From the NCBI GenBank assembly GCA_937901365.1, contig CALCEF010000204.1:1-6595 (forward strand): a stretch of 6,595 bases of DNA, in the 5' to 3' direction. The notes under the pieces are model-generated. The model was given only the letters and a program-made list of their open reading frames with translations. It did no database searches and was not told the DNA's origin. Shown piece by piece: positions 1 to 5,795 of this stretch. Numbering within the stretch: position 1 is the stretch's first letter; each line of letters begins with the position of its first letter. Source of the stretch: an uncultured euryarchaeote. GTDB taxonomy: Archaea > Thermoplasmatota > Poseidoniia > Poseidoniales > Thalassarchaeaceae. The translations under genes were made by a program, and so were the position numbers.

Positions 1-513
1 GAACCTGAACCGGTTGTACCCGAAGTCAGCATAGCCTCAGCTTTCAATGCCCCACTTAGTTCTCAAGAAGTTCAGGAAGCCTTTGATGACATGGACACCA
101 ACAAGGATGGCGTAATTTCCGAAGAAGAATTCCGTTCATCCCCTGTCATTGCGAAACTACCTGATGATGTTCAACAAGAGATGTTTGAGAGCATCGATCT
201 CAACAAAGATCAGGTCATTCAATATGAAGAATTTACAGTGGCTGCTGAGGAGAAAACGAACGCACCTTTCCTTGCACCAAAGCGTGCACCTGTAGCGCAA
301 CCGGTTCGCAACCCCATCCAACCTAAACCCCAACCTGTTCAAGCATCACCACAACCAATGGCAGCACCGACACCCTCAGCGGGAGGAGGTCGTATCCGAA
401 CGAGCGTACAGGGTGTTCATCATGTTCTACAGACTGGAATTTATTGTGGAAGTTGCAATATCGGTGTTGAACACCATTGGCGGAACTGTCCAATTTGTGG
501 TAATCGTCTCTAG
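1..513 (+). CDS. EF-hand pair plus C-terminal zinc ribbon protein (5' end missing)
   Basis: The frame is open from base 1, so the gene begins outside the window; 170 codons are visible, ending with TAG at 511-513. Numbering from the first visible codon, residues 32-43 (DTNKDGVISEEE) form a canonical EF-hand calcium loop with acidic residues at loop positions 1, 5 and 12 and Gly at 6. Residues 66-77 (DLNKDQVIQYEE) form a second loop with Gln instead of the usual Gly at position 6, so its calcium affinity may differ. The loops are 34 residues apart, as in a paired EF-hand domain. A Pro/Gln/Ala-rich linker of about 55 residues follows, then a zinc ribbon C149-x2-C152-x10-C163-x2-C166 at the extreme C-terminus. 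Pro/Glu-rich sequence (EPEPVVPEV) at the window edge suggests another low-complexity linker and an upstream domain. Calcium and zinc binding are inferred from the motifs. The biological role and cellular location are unknown; zinc ribbons usually point to the cytoplasm. It converges on the next gene with a 4-base overlap. Confidence 0.85.
   Translation, partial: EPEPVVPEVSIASAFNAPLSSQEVQEAFDDMDTNKDGVISEEEFRSSPVIAKLPDDVQQEMFESIDLNKDQVIQYEEFTVAAEEKTNAPFLAPKRAPVAQPVRNPIQPKPQPVQASPQPMAAPTPSAGGGRIRTSVQGVHHVLQTGIYCGSCNIGVEHHWRNCPICGNRL
510..513. other. Palindromic CTAG containing both convergent stop codons
   Basis: The plus-strand gene ends with TAG at 511-513. The minus-strand gene ends with TAG read from 512 down to 510. 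The self-complementary tetranucleotide CTAG therefore supplies both stops and the genes overlap by 4 bases. There is no intergenic space for a terminator, and no T-run on either strand immediately beyond the stops. Confidence 0.9.
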
Positions 514-1601
514 ATACGAATATCGCCTTCGTCGAGCAACTCGACATCCCCAATGATGACGGTCGGTTGCTTGAGAACGCCAGTAACGTGGATCCCACAA
601 GATGCGTTACCTCCAAGACTGGTATTGTCTCCAAAGGCAAAGTAACAGGTGCCCTGTACTTTTTCATCCTCAAGCACGTTCCCTACCAAGCGTGCCCGTG
701 GATTCATTCCAAAGCCAAATTCAGCAACAGTCCAGACATTTTCTTGCTGCTGTGGTTTCAATTTTCGACTCGCTTCAACAAACATCGCCTTGACATCATC
801 ACTACCTTCTCCCTTGACCTTGGTCACCATTCCGGCTTCGACCTTGATGGTCAGGGGTTCCTTCACAACTGCAGCATCCCAAGTTCCATCGATTACGATG
901 GTGCCTTCCATCGTCCCTTCCTTGGGCATGGCGAGAATTTTTCCAGCAGGTAGATTGGTCACTTGGCCTGGACGGTTGCAAATTCCATTGTCACCAAGTT
1001 CCCACCGCCCTCCAATCTCAAAGGTCACATCAGTACCCGATTCGGTTTTGACTTCGACCTTACGCTGGCGCTTGAGAGATTTCCCAAGTTGGGCGATTGC
1101 AGATTGCATGGCGTTGAAATCAGTCGTCATACCACCTTCGATGAACATCTGCATGGTAATGCCCGGCATTGTAGCAATCCGAGTGCCTTCGCGACACGCC
1201 TGCATGCGCGCTCGCGTATGAGTGAGGGAATAACGGGTAGGCGCCAGAACAACGTCCTGCTTTCGCATAAGATCGGCAACCGGTGCCGGTGGCTCATCCC
1301 CGTGGCGATGGGTTGTTGGCATCATGACCAATAGAACACGATCCGAAATTCTTGCTGCGGCTTCATAGAGTGCTTGACCGATGGTAGATGTATGTGGGTC
1401 GGTTACAATCAGGATATTTTCCTTGCGTTGAATCTGCATACATTCTTTGCAGACGGTATCTGCTGCACGGGCGAGAGCCTTCTCTGTGGCCGCATCGAGT
1501 TCAGTCTCGATTTCAGCGATGATGATGTCATCATCATCTTCGACTTTCTTCTTCTTTGCCATCTCGTTCCCGGTCCGCGCTGTAGCGCGGACTGTGGCCA
1601 T
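510..1601 (-). CDS. M29 aminopeptidase-fold (COG2309) protein with altered metal site
   Basis: A 363-residue protein of the AmpS / aminopeptidase T superfamily (COG2309, peptidase family M29 fold). Recognisable family blocks in order are EPPAPV (103-108), SLTHTRAR (125-132), ATMPGITMQMF (143-153), GTDVTFEIGGR (around 190), NLPAGK (about 216-221), AEFGFGMNPRARL (293-305), LEDEKVQGT (311-319), FAFGDN and GIHVTGV (336-342). Length is near that of compact archaeal members. In family M29 the two-metal site is made by Glu, Glu, His, His and Asp. Aligned from memory, these correspond here to Lys221, Glu294, Tyr320, His338 and Thr340, so only two ligands remain and peptidase activity is doubtful. The start is ambiguous. 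The ATG at 1601 gives the longest frame. The ATG at 1562 (MAKKKKVEDDDD) would drop 13 residues and put a GC hairpin into the leader; subtract 13 from the numbering for that start. No convincing Shine-Dalgarno sequence precedes either. No signal peptide is visible, so it is probably cytoplasmic. Divergent from the propeller lipoprotein gene. Confidence 0.85.
   Translation of the reverse strand: MATVRATARTGNEMAKKKKVEDDDDIIIAEIETELDAATEKALARAADTVCKECMQIQRKENILIVTDPHTSTIGQALYEAAARISDRVLLVMMPTTHRHGDEPPAPVADLMRKQDVVLAPTRYSLTHTRARMQACREGTRIATMPGITMQMFIEGGMTTDFNAMQSAIAQLGKSLKRQRKVEVKTESGTDVTFEIGGRWELGDNGICNRPGQVTNLPAGKILAMPKEGTMEGTIVIDGTWDAAVVKEPLTIKVEAGMVTKVKGEGSDDVKAMFVEASRKLKPQQQENVWTVAEFGFGMNPRARLVGNVLEDEKVQGTCYFAFGDNTSLGGNASCGIHVTGVLKQPTVIIGDVELLDEGDIRI
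1518..1538. repeat. GAT/ATC inverted triplet repeat inside the M29-fold gene
   Basis: Perfect 10-base arms, GATGATGATG (1518-1527) and CATCATCATC (1529-1538), are separated by one T. On the minus strand it encodes four Asp followed by three Ile near the N-terminus of the M29-fold protein. It may simply reflect that GAT and ATC are reverse complements used in runs, so function is doubtful. Confidence 0.6.
1573..1592. repeat. Perfect GC-rich hairpin between two candidate start codons
   Basis: GTCCGCGC (1573-1580) is the exact reverse complement of GCGCGGAC (1585-1592), with TGTA between them. It lies between the two possible ATG codons of the minus-strand M29-fold gene (1601 and 1562), ending 10 bases upstream of the inner ATG. 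If the inner start is used this is a stable 5' leader hairpin. If the outer start is used it encodes part of the first ten residues. Confidence 0.7.
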
Positions 1602-1651
1602 ATCCCATGAATCCTATGCCGGCATGTTTTCTCAAACAATCCACCGTGTCC

Positions 1652-1659
1652 ACTATTAG
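1652..1659 (+). promoter_or_regulatory. Possible TATA element of the propeller lipoprotein gene
   Basis: ACTATTAG contains the only AT-rich core (TATTA, 1654-1658) in the right place. Its centre is 25 bases upstream of the ATG at 1681, so transcription would start at or next to the start codon, giving a leaderless mRNA, which is common in archaea. The box is a poor match to the archaeal consensus; this is inferred from spacing. Confidence 0.35.
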
Positions 1660-1664
1660 GGACC

Positions 1665-1710
1665 AAGCATTGGCAAGTGCATGAAAACCGATGTAAAGGT
1701 GCCAATGCTT
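1665..1710. repeat. 11-bp inverted repeat bracketing the lipoprotein start codon
   Basis: AAGCATTGGCA (1665-1675) is the exact reverse complement of TGCCAATGCTT (1700-1710), with 24 bases between that include the ATG at 1681. The left arm lies between the proposed TATA element and the start codon; the right arm encodes residues 7-10. As DNA it could be an operator. As RNA, if a leader is transcribed, it could hold the start codon in a hairpin loop. Confidence 0.6.
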
Positions 1711-4107
1711 CTCGTTGTTCTACTATTGTTCCCGGGTTGTCTCAGTGGCGTCGTTGATGATATTGAAGATTCGATCTGGGAAATGTCCCCCAATGGTGAG
1801 TGGCCACAATTGGACCTAGGTGAGCGAACTCGGACAACACCCACACTCGACACCTACGATGACTGTACGGTTTTGTTAGAGGATCTCAAAGATGCATTGT
1901 GGGAACAAACTCTCGTCGAAATCGATCAGAATGCCTACTGGAACTGGGCTGAACCAATTATGTTCGGCGGAGGTTGGCTGATGGATGATATGGCAGTGGA
2001 GATGGACGGTGCGATGCCCGAGGCATCTGCAGATGCCGGTAATTCAGGTGGCACAGCGCCATCCAGCAGTGGGGCTGAGGACCGTTCAGGCACATTTTCG
2101 GAAACCAACAATCAGGAATCGGGTGTCGATGAGGCAGATTTCCTCAAGTTTGACGGCCATCATTTCTACATGATTAACAACAATCACTTGGTCATCATCG
2201 GTGTACCTGAGCATGGCAATGTCACCCTCGTCTCAGACACGGAATTGGAAGGTCAACCACTGCAGATGATGAAGGAGGGTGACAGCCTTGTCATCATCTC
2301 CTCGATCAACAGTTGGAGTATCCACCCGGATGACCCACTTCGTTCCATTATGCAAACGGGGGATGGGAACTGGCGTTCTTCAAATCTAGTCAAGTACACC
2401 GTGATTGACATCACCAATCGAAGTGACCCCAACGTGGGTCGTGAGATTTTCATTGAGGGTAGCCACGAAACCGCACGAATGGTCAACGGCACCGTCCGCA
2501 GCGTGTCACACATGTGGTCCTACATCCCAGGGATTCAGACCTATCCATCTCTTCCCGATGACTATTGGATGACCCAAGATTGGGAAGATAGAATGAATCT
2601 ATGGAATGCCTCAGTCGAGGAATTAATCGATTCAAATCAAGAGACACTCAATGGTCTAACTCTAGCCGACTTTGCGCCTCAAATGCACGAGAGAAATACT
2701 GATGGTACCATCTCTTCATACACATCCGGCACTGGTGATTGCAGTGAATTCAGTGGTTCCGCAGATGGTGTCGGTAGGGGCTTCACCTCAATCATGACCG
2801 TGGACCTTCTCAGCGAGGAATTCAGCAGCGAAGTCGATCACATCGCCTCTTCATGGGTTGAAGTCTATGCGAGCGGTGACATGATGGTTCTTGCAGAGCC
2901 GGCCAACGATTGGTGGTGGTTCTGGCGCAACAACGACTACGATGATGCCACCAACATCCACGCCTTCGACATCAGCGTTGAGGGTGAGACTACCTACATC
3001 GGCAGTGGCCGAGTTGTGGGCACTGTTCAGGATCAATTCTCGATGTCCGAGCACAACGGCGACATCCGTGTGGCCAGCACGACCGATGCATGGGGTCGCT
3101 GGTGGTTGACAGAGGGCGGTGAATGGGAGGTCATTGAACCGCAAAACCACGTGACAGTACTCACACCCACACAATGCATGATTCCAGAGGGTTGTGAGGA
3201 GGTCTCAAGCGAGTTGCAACAGATTGGCTACATCGGCAACATAGCTGAAGGTGAGCGTATCTGGAGTGCAAGGTTCGTCGGCGATCTTGGTTACTTGGTC
3301 ACTTTCCGCAACATGGATCCACTGTGGACCATCGACCTCTCAGACCCCACCAACCCAACCATCCTTGGAGAATTGCACATTCCTGGTGTATCGACATACA
3401 TCCACCCGCTCTCAAATGGAGATTTACTCACCATTGGCATGCCCGGTGGTGAGGATGGATTAGGATTGGATTGGAGTATGACTCAAATCAGTTTGTTTAA
3501 CCTAAGCGACCTGACCAACCCAACACTTGCAGATACCCAACTATTGACACCTGCATATACGGACGACCAATGTCCAAGCATCTGGAGTTGCGGTTGGTCT
3601 TGGTCCTATTCAGAGGCGACCTATGAGCACAAAGCATTCACTTATTGGGAGCCTGCAGGATTGCTCGCAGTTCCTCTTTCAACACACAGATATGTGTATG
3701 ATACGATAGAGATTGACGGGCGATTGTATTCCTATTCAGGATACGAGTATGTCAGCAAACTGATGCTAATCGATGTCGATACGGATAACCGAACGCTTTC
3801 AGTTCATGGAGAGATTGATCATTCTGCTTTCTACAATGACGATAATGGTGTCAACGGTTGGTGGAGTGGGGACTCAAATGTTCGCCGTTCCGTCTTTATG
3901 GCCGATTACGTCTATGCGTTCTCCAGTGCCGGTGTAAGCGTCACATCGTATGCTGACATGAACACAACAGCCATGCTTGAATTACCCGGCTATGAGGCTT
4001 CAAATTATCCATTGCCTTCTGTCGTCATGATGGAAGACACTGAAGATGGCGAATCCGGAGAGAGTTCGTCAGGTTCGGAAGGCTCACCACCGAAAGAAGA
4101 AGGCTGA
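1681..4107 (+). CDS. Secreted lipoprotein with Beta_propel domain (PF09826 / COG4880)
   Basis: An 808-residue exported protein. Residues 1-20 form a lipoprotein signal: charged start MKTDVK, hydrophobic core, then LFPGC with Cys20 as the likely lipid-modified residue. The ATG at 1681 is chosen over Met9 because it keeps the lysines of the signal peptide. A Ser/Gly/Ala-rich linker (about 110-140) leads to TNNQESGVDEADFLKFDG (142-159), the hallmark opening of Beta_propel proteins. Several blade-like strands follow, many with a D-[IL]-S/T-D-P-x-N-P flavour (VIDITNRSDPN, TIDLSDPTNP, LFNLSDLTNP, LMLIDVDTDN). Beyond the lipid Cys there are six cysteines (62, 354, 499, 505, 631, 637), with 499/505 and 631/637 closely paired, suggesting disulfides outside the membrane. 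Seven N-x-S/T sequons fit archaeal N-glycosylation. The chain ends in an acidic Ser/Glu/Gly tail without a membrane anchor. Function of the family is not established; surface binding is the likely role. It converges with pyrC with no gap. Confidence 0.9.
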   Translation: MKTDVKVPMLLVVLLLFPGCLSGVVDDIEDSIWEMSPNGEWPQLDLGERTRTTPTLDTYDDCTVLLEDLKDALWEQTLVEIDQNAYWNWAEPIMFGGGWLMDDMAVEMDGAMPEASADAGNSGGTAPSSSGAEDRSGTFSETNNQESGVDEADFLKFDGHHFYMINNNHLVIIGVPEHGNVTLVSDTELEGQPLQMMKEGDSLVIISSINSWSIHPDDPLRSIMQTGDGNWRSSNLVKYTVIDITNRSDPNVGREIFIEGSHETARMVNGTVRSVSHMWSYIPGIQTYPSLPDDYWMTQDWEDRMNLWNASVEELIDSNQETLNGLTLADFAPQMHERNTDGTISSYTSGTGDCSEFSGSADGVGRGFTSIMTVDLLSEEFSSEVDHIASSWVEVYASGDMMVLAEPANDWWWFWRNNDYDDATNIHAFDISVEGETTYIGSGRVVGTVQDQFSMSEHNGDIRVASTTDAWGRWWLTEGGEWEVIEPQNHVTVLTPTQCMIPEGCEEVSSELQQIGYIGNIAEGERIWSARFVGDLGYLVTFRNMDPLWTIDLSDPTNPTILGELHIPGVSTYIHPLSNGDLLTIGMPGGEDGLGLDWSMTQISLFNLSDLTNPTLADTQLLTPAYTDDQCPSIWSCGWSWSYSEATYEHKAFTYWEPAGLLAVPLSTHRYVYDTIEIDGRLYSYSGYEYVSKLMLIDVDTDNRTLSVHGEIDHSAFYNDDNGVNGWWSGDSNVRRSVFMADYVYAFSSAGVSVTSYADMNTTAMLELPGYEASNYPLPSVVMMEDTEDGESGESSSGSEGSPPKEEG

Positions 4108-4110
4108 TCA
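4105..4110. other. Palindromic TGATCA carrying two back-to-back stop codons
   Basis: TGA at 4105-4107 ends the propeller lipoprotein gene. The adjoining TCA at 4108-4110 is the TGA stop of minus-strand pyrC. The convergent genes abut with zero intergenic bases, so 3' ends of both transcripts must lie inside the opposing coding sequence. Confidence 0.9.
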
Positions 4111-5460
4111 GGAAAATTTCAGCGCTCGACCGGCACATCCGGGGGCACCAATCGCTTCACCCCGGAATGAGCCGCCGGGTGTACGCTTGTGGACAGGAAT
4201 ACCATCCACAATGGTCCACATGGGCAATCCAGTCAGTTCCATCCCTGCATAGGGGGTCCATCCGACCCGGGTCCATGTATCGGCATCGGTGATGGCTCGT
4301 CGAGTTTCAAGGTCGACTAGGGTCAAGTCACCATCGTACCCTTCGAGAATAGAACCTTTGTGATCCATACCATACACCTTGGCTGGACCAGCACACATCC
4401 AGCGAACCACATCTGACACGCTGCACTTACCATCCATCGCGTGCGTGAGCATTAGAGGCAGTGAGGTTTCAACGCCGGGCATGCCCGCAGGAGCATTCGG
4501 ATAACCCACAGATTTCGACTCCAAGGTGTGGGGTGCGTGGTCTGTAACCACACAATCAATGGTTCCGTCCTTGAGCCGTTTCCACAATGTATCCTTGTCC
4601 TCAGTATAACGAATTGGTGGATTCATGAGAGCCCGAACCCCAAGCTCTTCGACATTATCCTGGTCAAAGGTCAGATGTTGTGTACAGACCTCTGTAGTGA
4701 TCAAATCGCCTTTGTTTGAAGCCAACCAATCCGCTTCAGCCCCACTGGTCAAGTGAACGATGTGAAGGCGGTGGTCGTGGTCCTTGGCCAAAGCTGAAGC
4801 ACGCTTTGTAGCGATTAGGGCACACTCCACGTCGCGACATTCAGCGTGAGCAGCAATATCGGTCCGGCCTTTGAATTCAGCAATCCGGGATTGGAGTCGG
4901 TCTTCATCCTCTGCGTGGGTGGCAATAATGCCGCCCGTATTTGCAAAAATATTCTCAAGATGCTTTTGCTCATGGACTAGTAAGTCTCCAGTACTACTGC
5001 CCATGAAGATCTTGATTCCACAGACGCCATCCATGTCCTCTACACTTTGCATATCGGCCACATTGTTGTTGGTGGCACCGATGAAGAAGCCATGGTGTGT
5101 GACCGCTTTTTCAGCAGCAAGTGCAATTTTCGCTTCAAGTGCCGCACGATTGGTCGCATTGGGCACAGTATTCGGCATATCGAGAAATGAAGTAATGCCA
5201 CCTGCAGCAGCAGCCCGGCTACCACTTTCGAGGTCTTCTTTTTCCGGATTCCCCGGGTCACGAAAATGCACATGGGGGTCAATAGCTCCTGGCAAAAGAT
5301 GCAACCCTGTACCATCGATGACTGTCTCTGAACCGGTGGCGACAAGACCACCGCCAGCTGCTATGATTTCAATCATACCCGAGGTGACACGAAGATCACC
5401 CTCGACAACGCGGTCTGGCAAGACCATCGTGGCGTTTTGGATTAGCATGTCGCCGGCCAT
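4108..5460 (-). CDS. pyrC: Dihydroorotase
   Basis: Catalyses the reversible cyclisation of N-carbamoyl-L-aspartate to dihydroorotate, the third step of de novo pyrimidine synthesis, in the cytoplasm. All hallmarks of the amidohydrolase-fold enzyme are present (numbered from the start chosen here): DPHVHFRDPG with metal ligands His63 and His65 and substrate Arg67; MPN with Asn97; GIKIFMGSS with Lys150, the residue carboxylated to bridge the metals; ATHAED with His182; HIVHLTS with His236; MNPPIR; and TDHAPHT with catalytic Asp307. The 450-residue length is normal. The start at 5460 (MAGDMLIQNA) is preferred because GGGAGA lies 9-10 bases upstream. An in-frame ATG at 5487 would add nine unusual residues (MSRCRESTL), and one at 5448 would begin MLIQNAT. 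The related allantoinase and hydantoinase share the HxH and Lys motifs, but the MNPPIR and TDHAPHT blocks favour dihydroorotase. No other pyrimidine gene is adjacent, so it appears to be transcribed alone. Confidence 0.95.
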   Translation of the reverse strand: MAGDMLIQNATMVLPDRVVEGDLRVTSGMIEIIAAGGGLVATGSETVIDGTGLHLLPGAIDPHVHFRDPGNPEKEDLESGSRAAAAGGITSFLDMPNTVPNATNRAALEAKIALAAEKAVTHHGFFIGATNNNVADMQSVEDMDGVCGIKIFMGSSTGDLLVHEQKHLENIFANTGGIIATHAEDEDRLQSRIAEFKGRTDIAAHAECRDVECALIATKRASALAKDHDHRLHIVHLTSGAEADWLASNKGDLITTEVCTQHLTFDQDNVEELGVRALMNPPIRYTEDKDTLWKRLKDGTIDCVVTDHAPHTLESKSVGYPNAPAGMPGVETSLPLMLTHAMDGKCSVSDVVRWMCAGPAKVYGMDHKGSILEGYDGDLTLVDLETRRAITDADTWTRVGWTPYAGMELTGLPMWTIVDGIPVHKRTPGGSFRGEAIGAPGCAGRALKFS

Positions 5461-5468
5461 TAATGTGC

Positions 5469-5474
5469 TCTCCC
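5469..5474 (-). promoter_or_regulatory. Shine-Dalgarno-like site supporting the pyrC start
   Basis: On the minus strand this reads GGGAGA, whose GGAG core can pair with the CCTCC at the 3' end of archaeal 16S rRNA. The core ends 9 bases before the ATG at 5460. It is the only purine-rich ribosome-binding candidate near the three in-frame ATGs and is why the middle one was chosen. Confidence 0.5.
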
Positions 5475-5512
5475 TACATCGACTCAATGAGTATTGCGCG
5501 TATGCGGAGTCC

Positions 5513-5520
5513 TTGAAATA
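5513..5520. promoter_or_regulatory. AT-rich core element, possibly shared by pyrC and the tRNA
   Basis: TTGAAATA on the plus strand reads TATTTCAA on the minus strand. Its centre (about 5516) is 26-27 bases before the tRNA first base at 5543. It also lies about 26 bases before position 5490 on the other strand, which would give pyrC a leader of some 30 bases containing the GGGAGA site. It is the only AT-rich box between the two genes, so it may serve one or both directions. Inferred from spacing. Confidence 0.4.
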
Positions 5521-5534
5521 GGGGTGGCAACCCC
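5521..5534. repeat. Small dyad between the AT-rich box and the tRNA
   Basis: GGGGT (5521-5525) and ACCCC (5530-5534) are perfect inverted repeats around GGCA. It directly adjoins the AT-rich box and ends 8 bases before the tRNA. It could be a hairpin in a tRNA leader or a protein-binding dyad; nothing in the sequence decides between these. Confidence 0.4.
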
Positions 5535-5542
5535 GTCGAACC

Positions 5543-5620
5543 AGCGGGTTGGAGTAGCCAGGTTATCTCGTCGGGCTCATAACCCGGAGACCGATCGTTC
5601 AAATCGATCACCCGCTACCA
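5543..5620 (+). tRNA. Initiator tRNA-Met, anticodon CAT, CCA encoded
   Basis: A complete cloverleaf can be folded. The acceptor stem AGCGGGT / ACCCGCT has seven perfect pairs. The D arm begins at 5552 with three pairs. The anticodon stem TCGGG / CCCGG carries loop CTCATAA with anticodon CAT at 5578-5580. The variable region is AGACC. The T stem GATCG / CGATC is perfect with loop TTCAAAT. Discriminator A is at 5617 and CCA is encoded at 5618-5620. Two features mark it as the initiator rather than the elongator or an Ile-decoding CAT tRNA: the A1:U72 end pair, and three consecutive G:C pairs at positions 29-31/39-41 of the anticodon stem. There is no intron. It is divergent from pyrC and on the same strand as radA. 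No T-run terminator follows closely. Confidence 0.96.
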
Positions 5621-5643
5621 ACGCGAATCCTCTAACCGTCAGG

Positions 5644-5676
5644 TTTCGCGAAAGTGATGAATGTGAAGTGAAAGTG
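5644..5676. repeat. Palindrome and spaced GAAAGTG repeats in the tRNA-radA spacer
   Basis: TTTCGCGAAA (5644-5653) is a perfect 10-base palindrome. Overlapping its right end, GAAAGTG occurs at 5650-5656 and again at 5670-5676, 20 bases apart, which puts both copies on nearly the same face of the helix. The rest of the 175-base spacer (5621-5795) shows no gene. These elements lie about 75-110 bases upstream of the proposed radA promoter and could be regulator sites, but short repeats like this also arise by chance. Confidence 0.35.
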
Positions 5677-5750
5677 GATAAACGAGTTACTGCGAGGCAA
5701 AGAAAAATAATTCGAGAGCCAATCAGATAACATCAGTCCATCGTTGGTTC

Positions 5751-5757
5751 ATATACT
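5751..5757 (+). promoter_or_regulatory. Likely TATA box of radA
   Basis: ATATACT is the best TATA-like sequence upstream of radA. Its centre at about 5754 predicts a transcription start near 5780, giving a leader of about 16 bases that just includes the ribosome-binding site. An alternative AT-rich stretch, AAAAATAATT near 5703-5712, is farther away. Confidence 0.5.
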
Positions 5758-5785
5758 ACGGCATTCCAGCACGGTCTACAACACA

Positions 5786-5791
5786 AGGTGA
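5786..5791 (+). promoter_or_regulatory. Shine-Dalgarno site of radA
   Basis: AGGTGA matches the complement of the archaeal 16S rRNA 3' end and lies 4 bases before the ATG at 5796. It fixes the radA start. Confidence 0.7.
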
Positions 5792-5795
5792 GAAT

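Noticed and set aside
649..1221. 190-codon plus-strand open frame
   Set aside because: It lies entirely antisense to the well-conserved M29-fold gene, and its translation is Ser/Pro/Arg-rich with no recognisable motif. It is a shadow frame.
4108..5460. Allantoinase or dihydropyrimidinase instead of dihydroorotase
   Set aside because: The HxH and carboxylated-Lys motifs are shared, but the MNPPIR and TDHAPHT blocks and the IKIFMGSSTG context fit dihydroorotase best.
4871..5521. 216-codon plus-strand open frame
   Set aside because: It is antisense to pyrC, which carries every dihydroorotase motif. The translation is low-complexity Ser/Ala/Pro and runs across the divergent promoter region.
5654..5720. 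Possible C/D box guide RNA
   Set aside because: GTGATGA at 5654-5660 matches the C box exactly, but no CTGA D box follows at a suitable distance and no D'/C' pair is visible.
5494..5730. 78-codon plus-strand open frame
   Set aside because: It runs straight through the complete initiator tRNA gene, so it cannot be a normal coding region.
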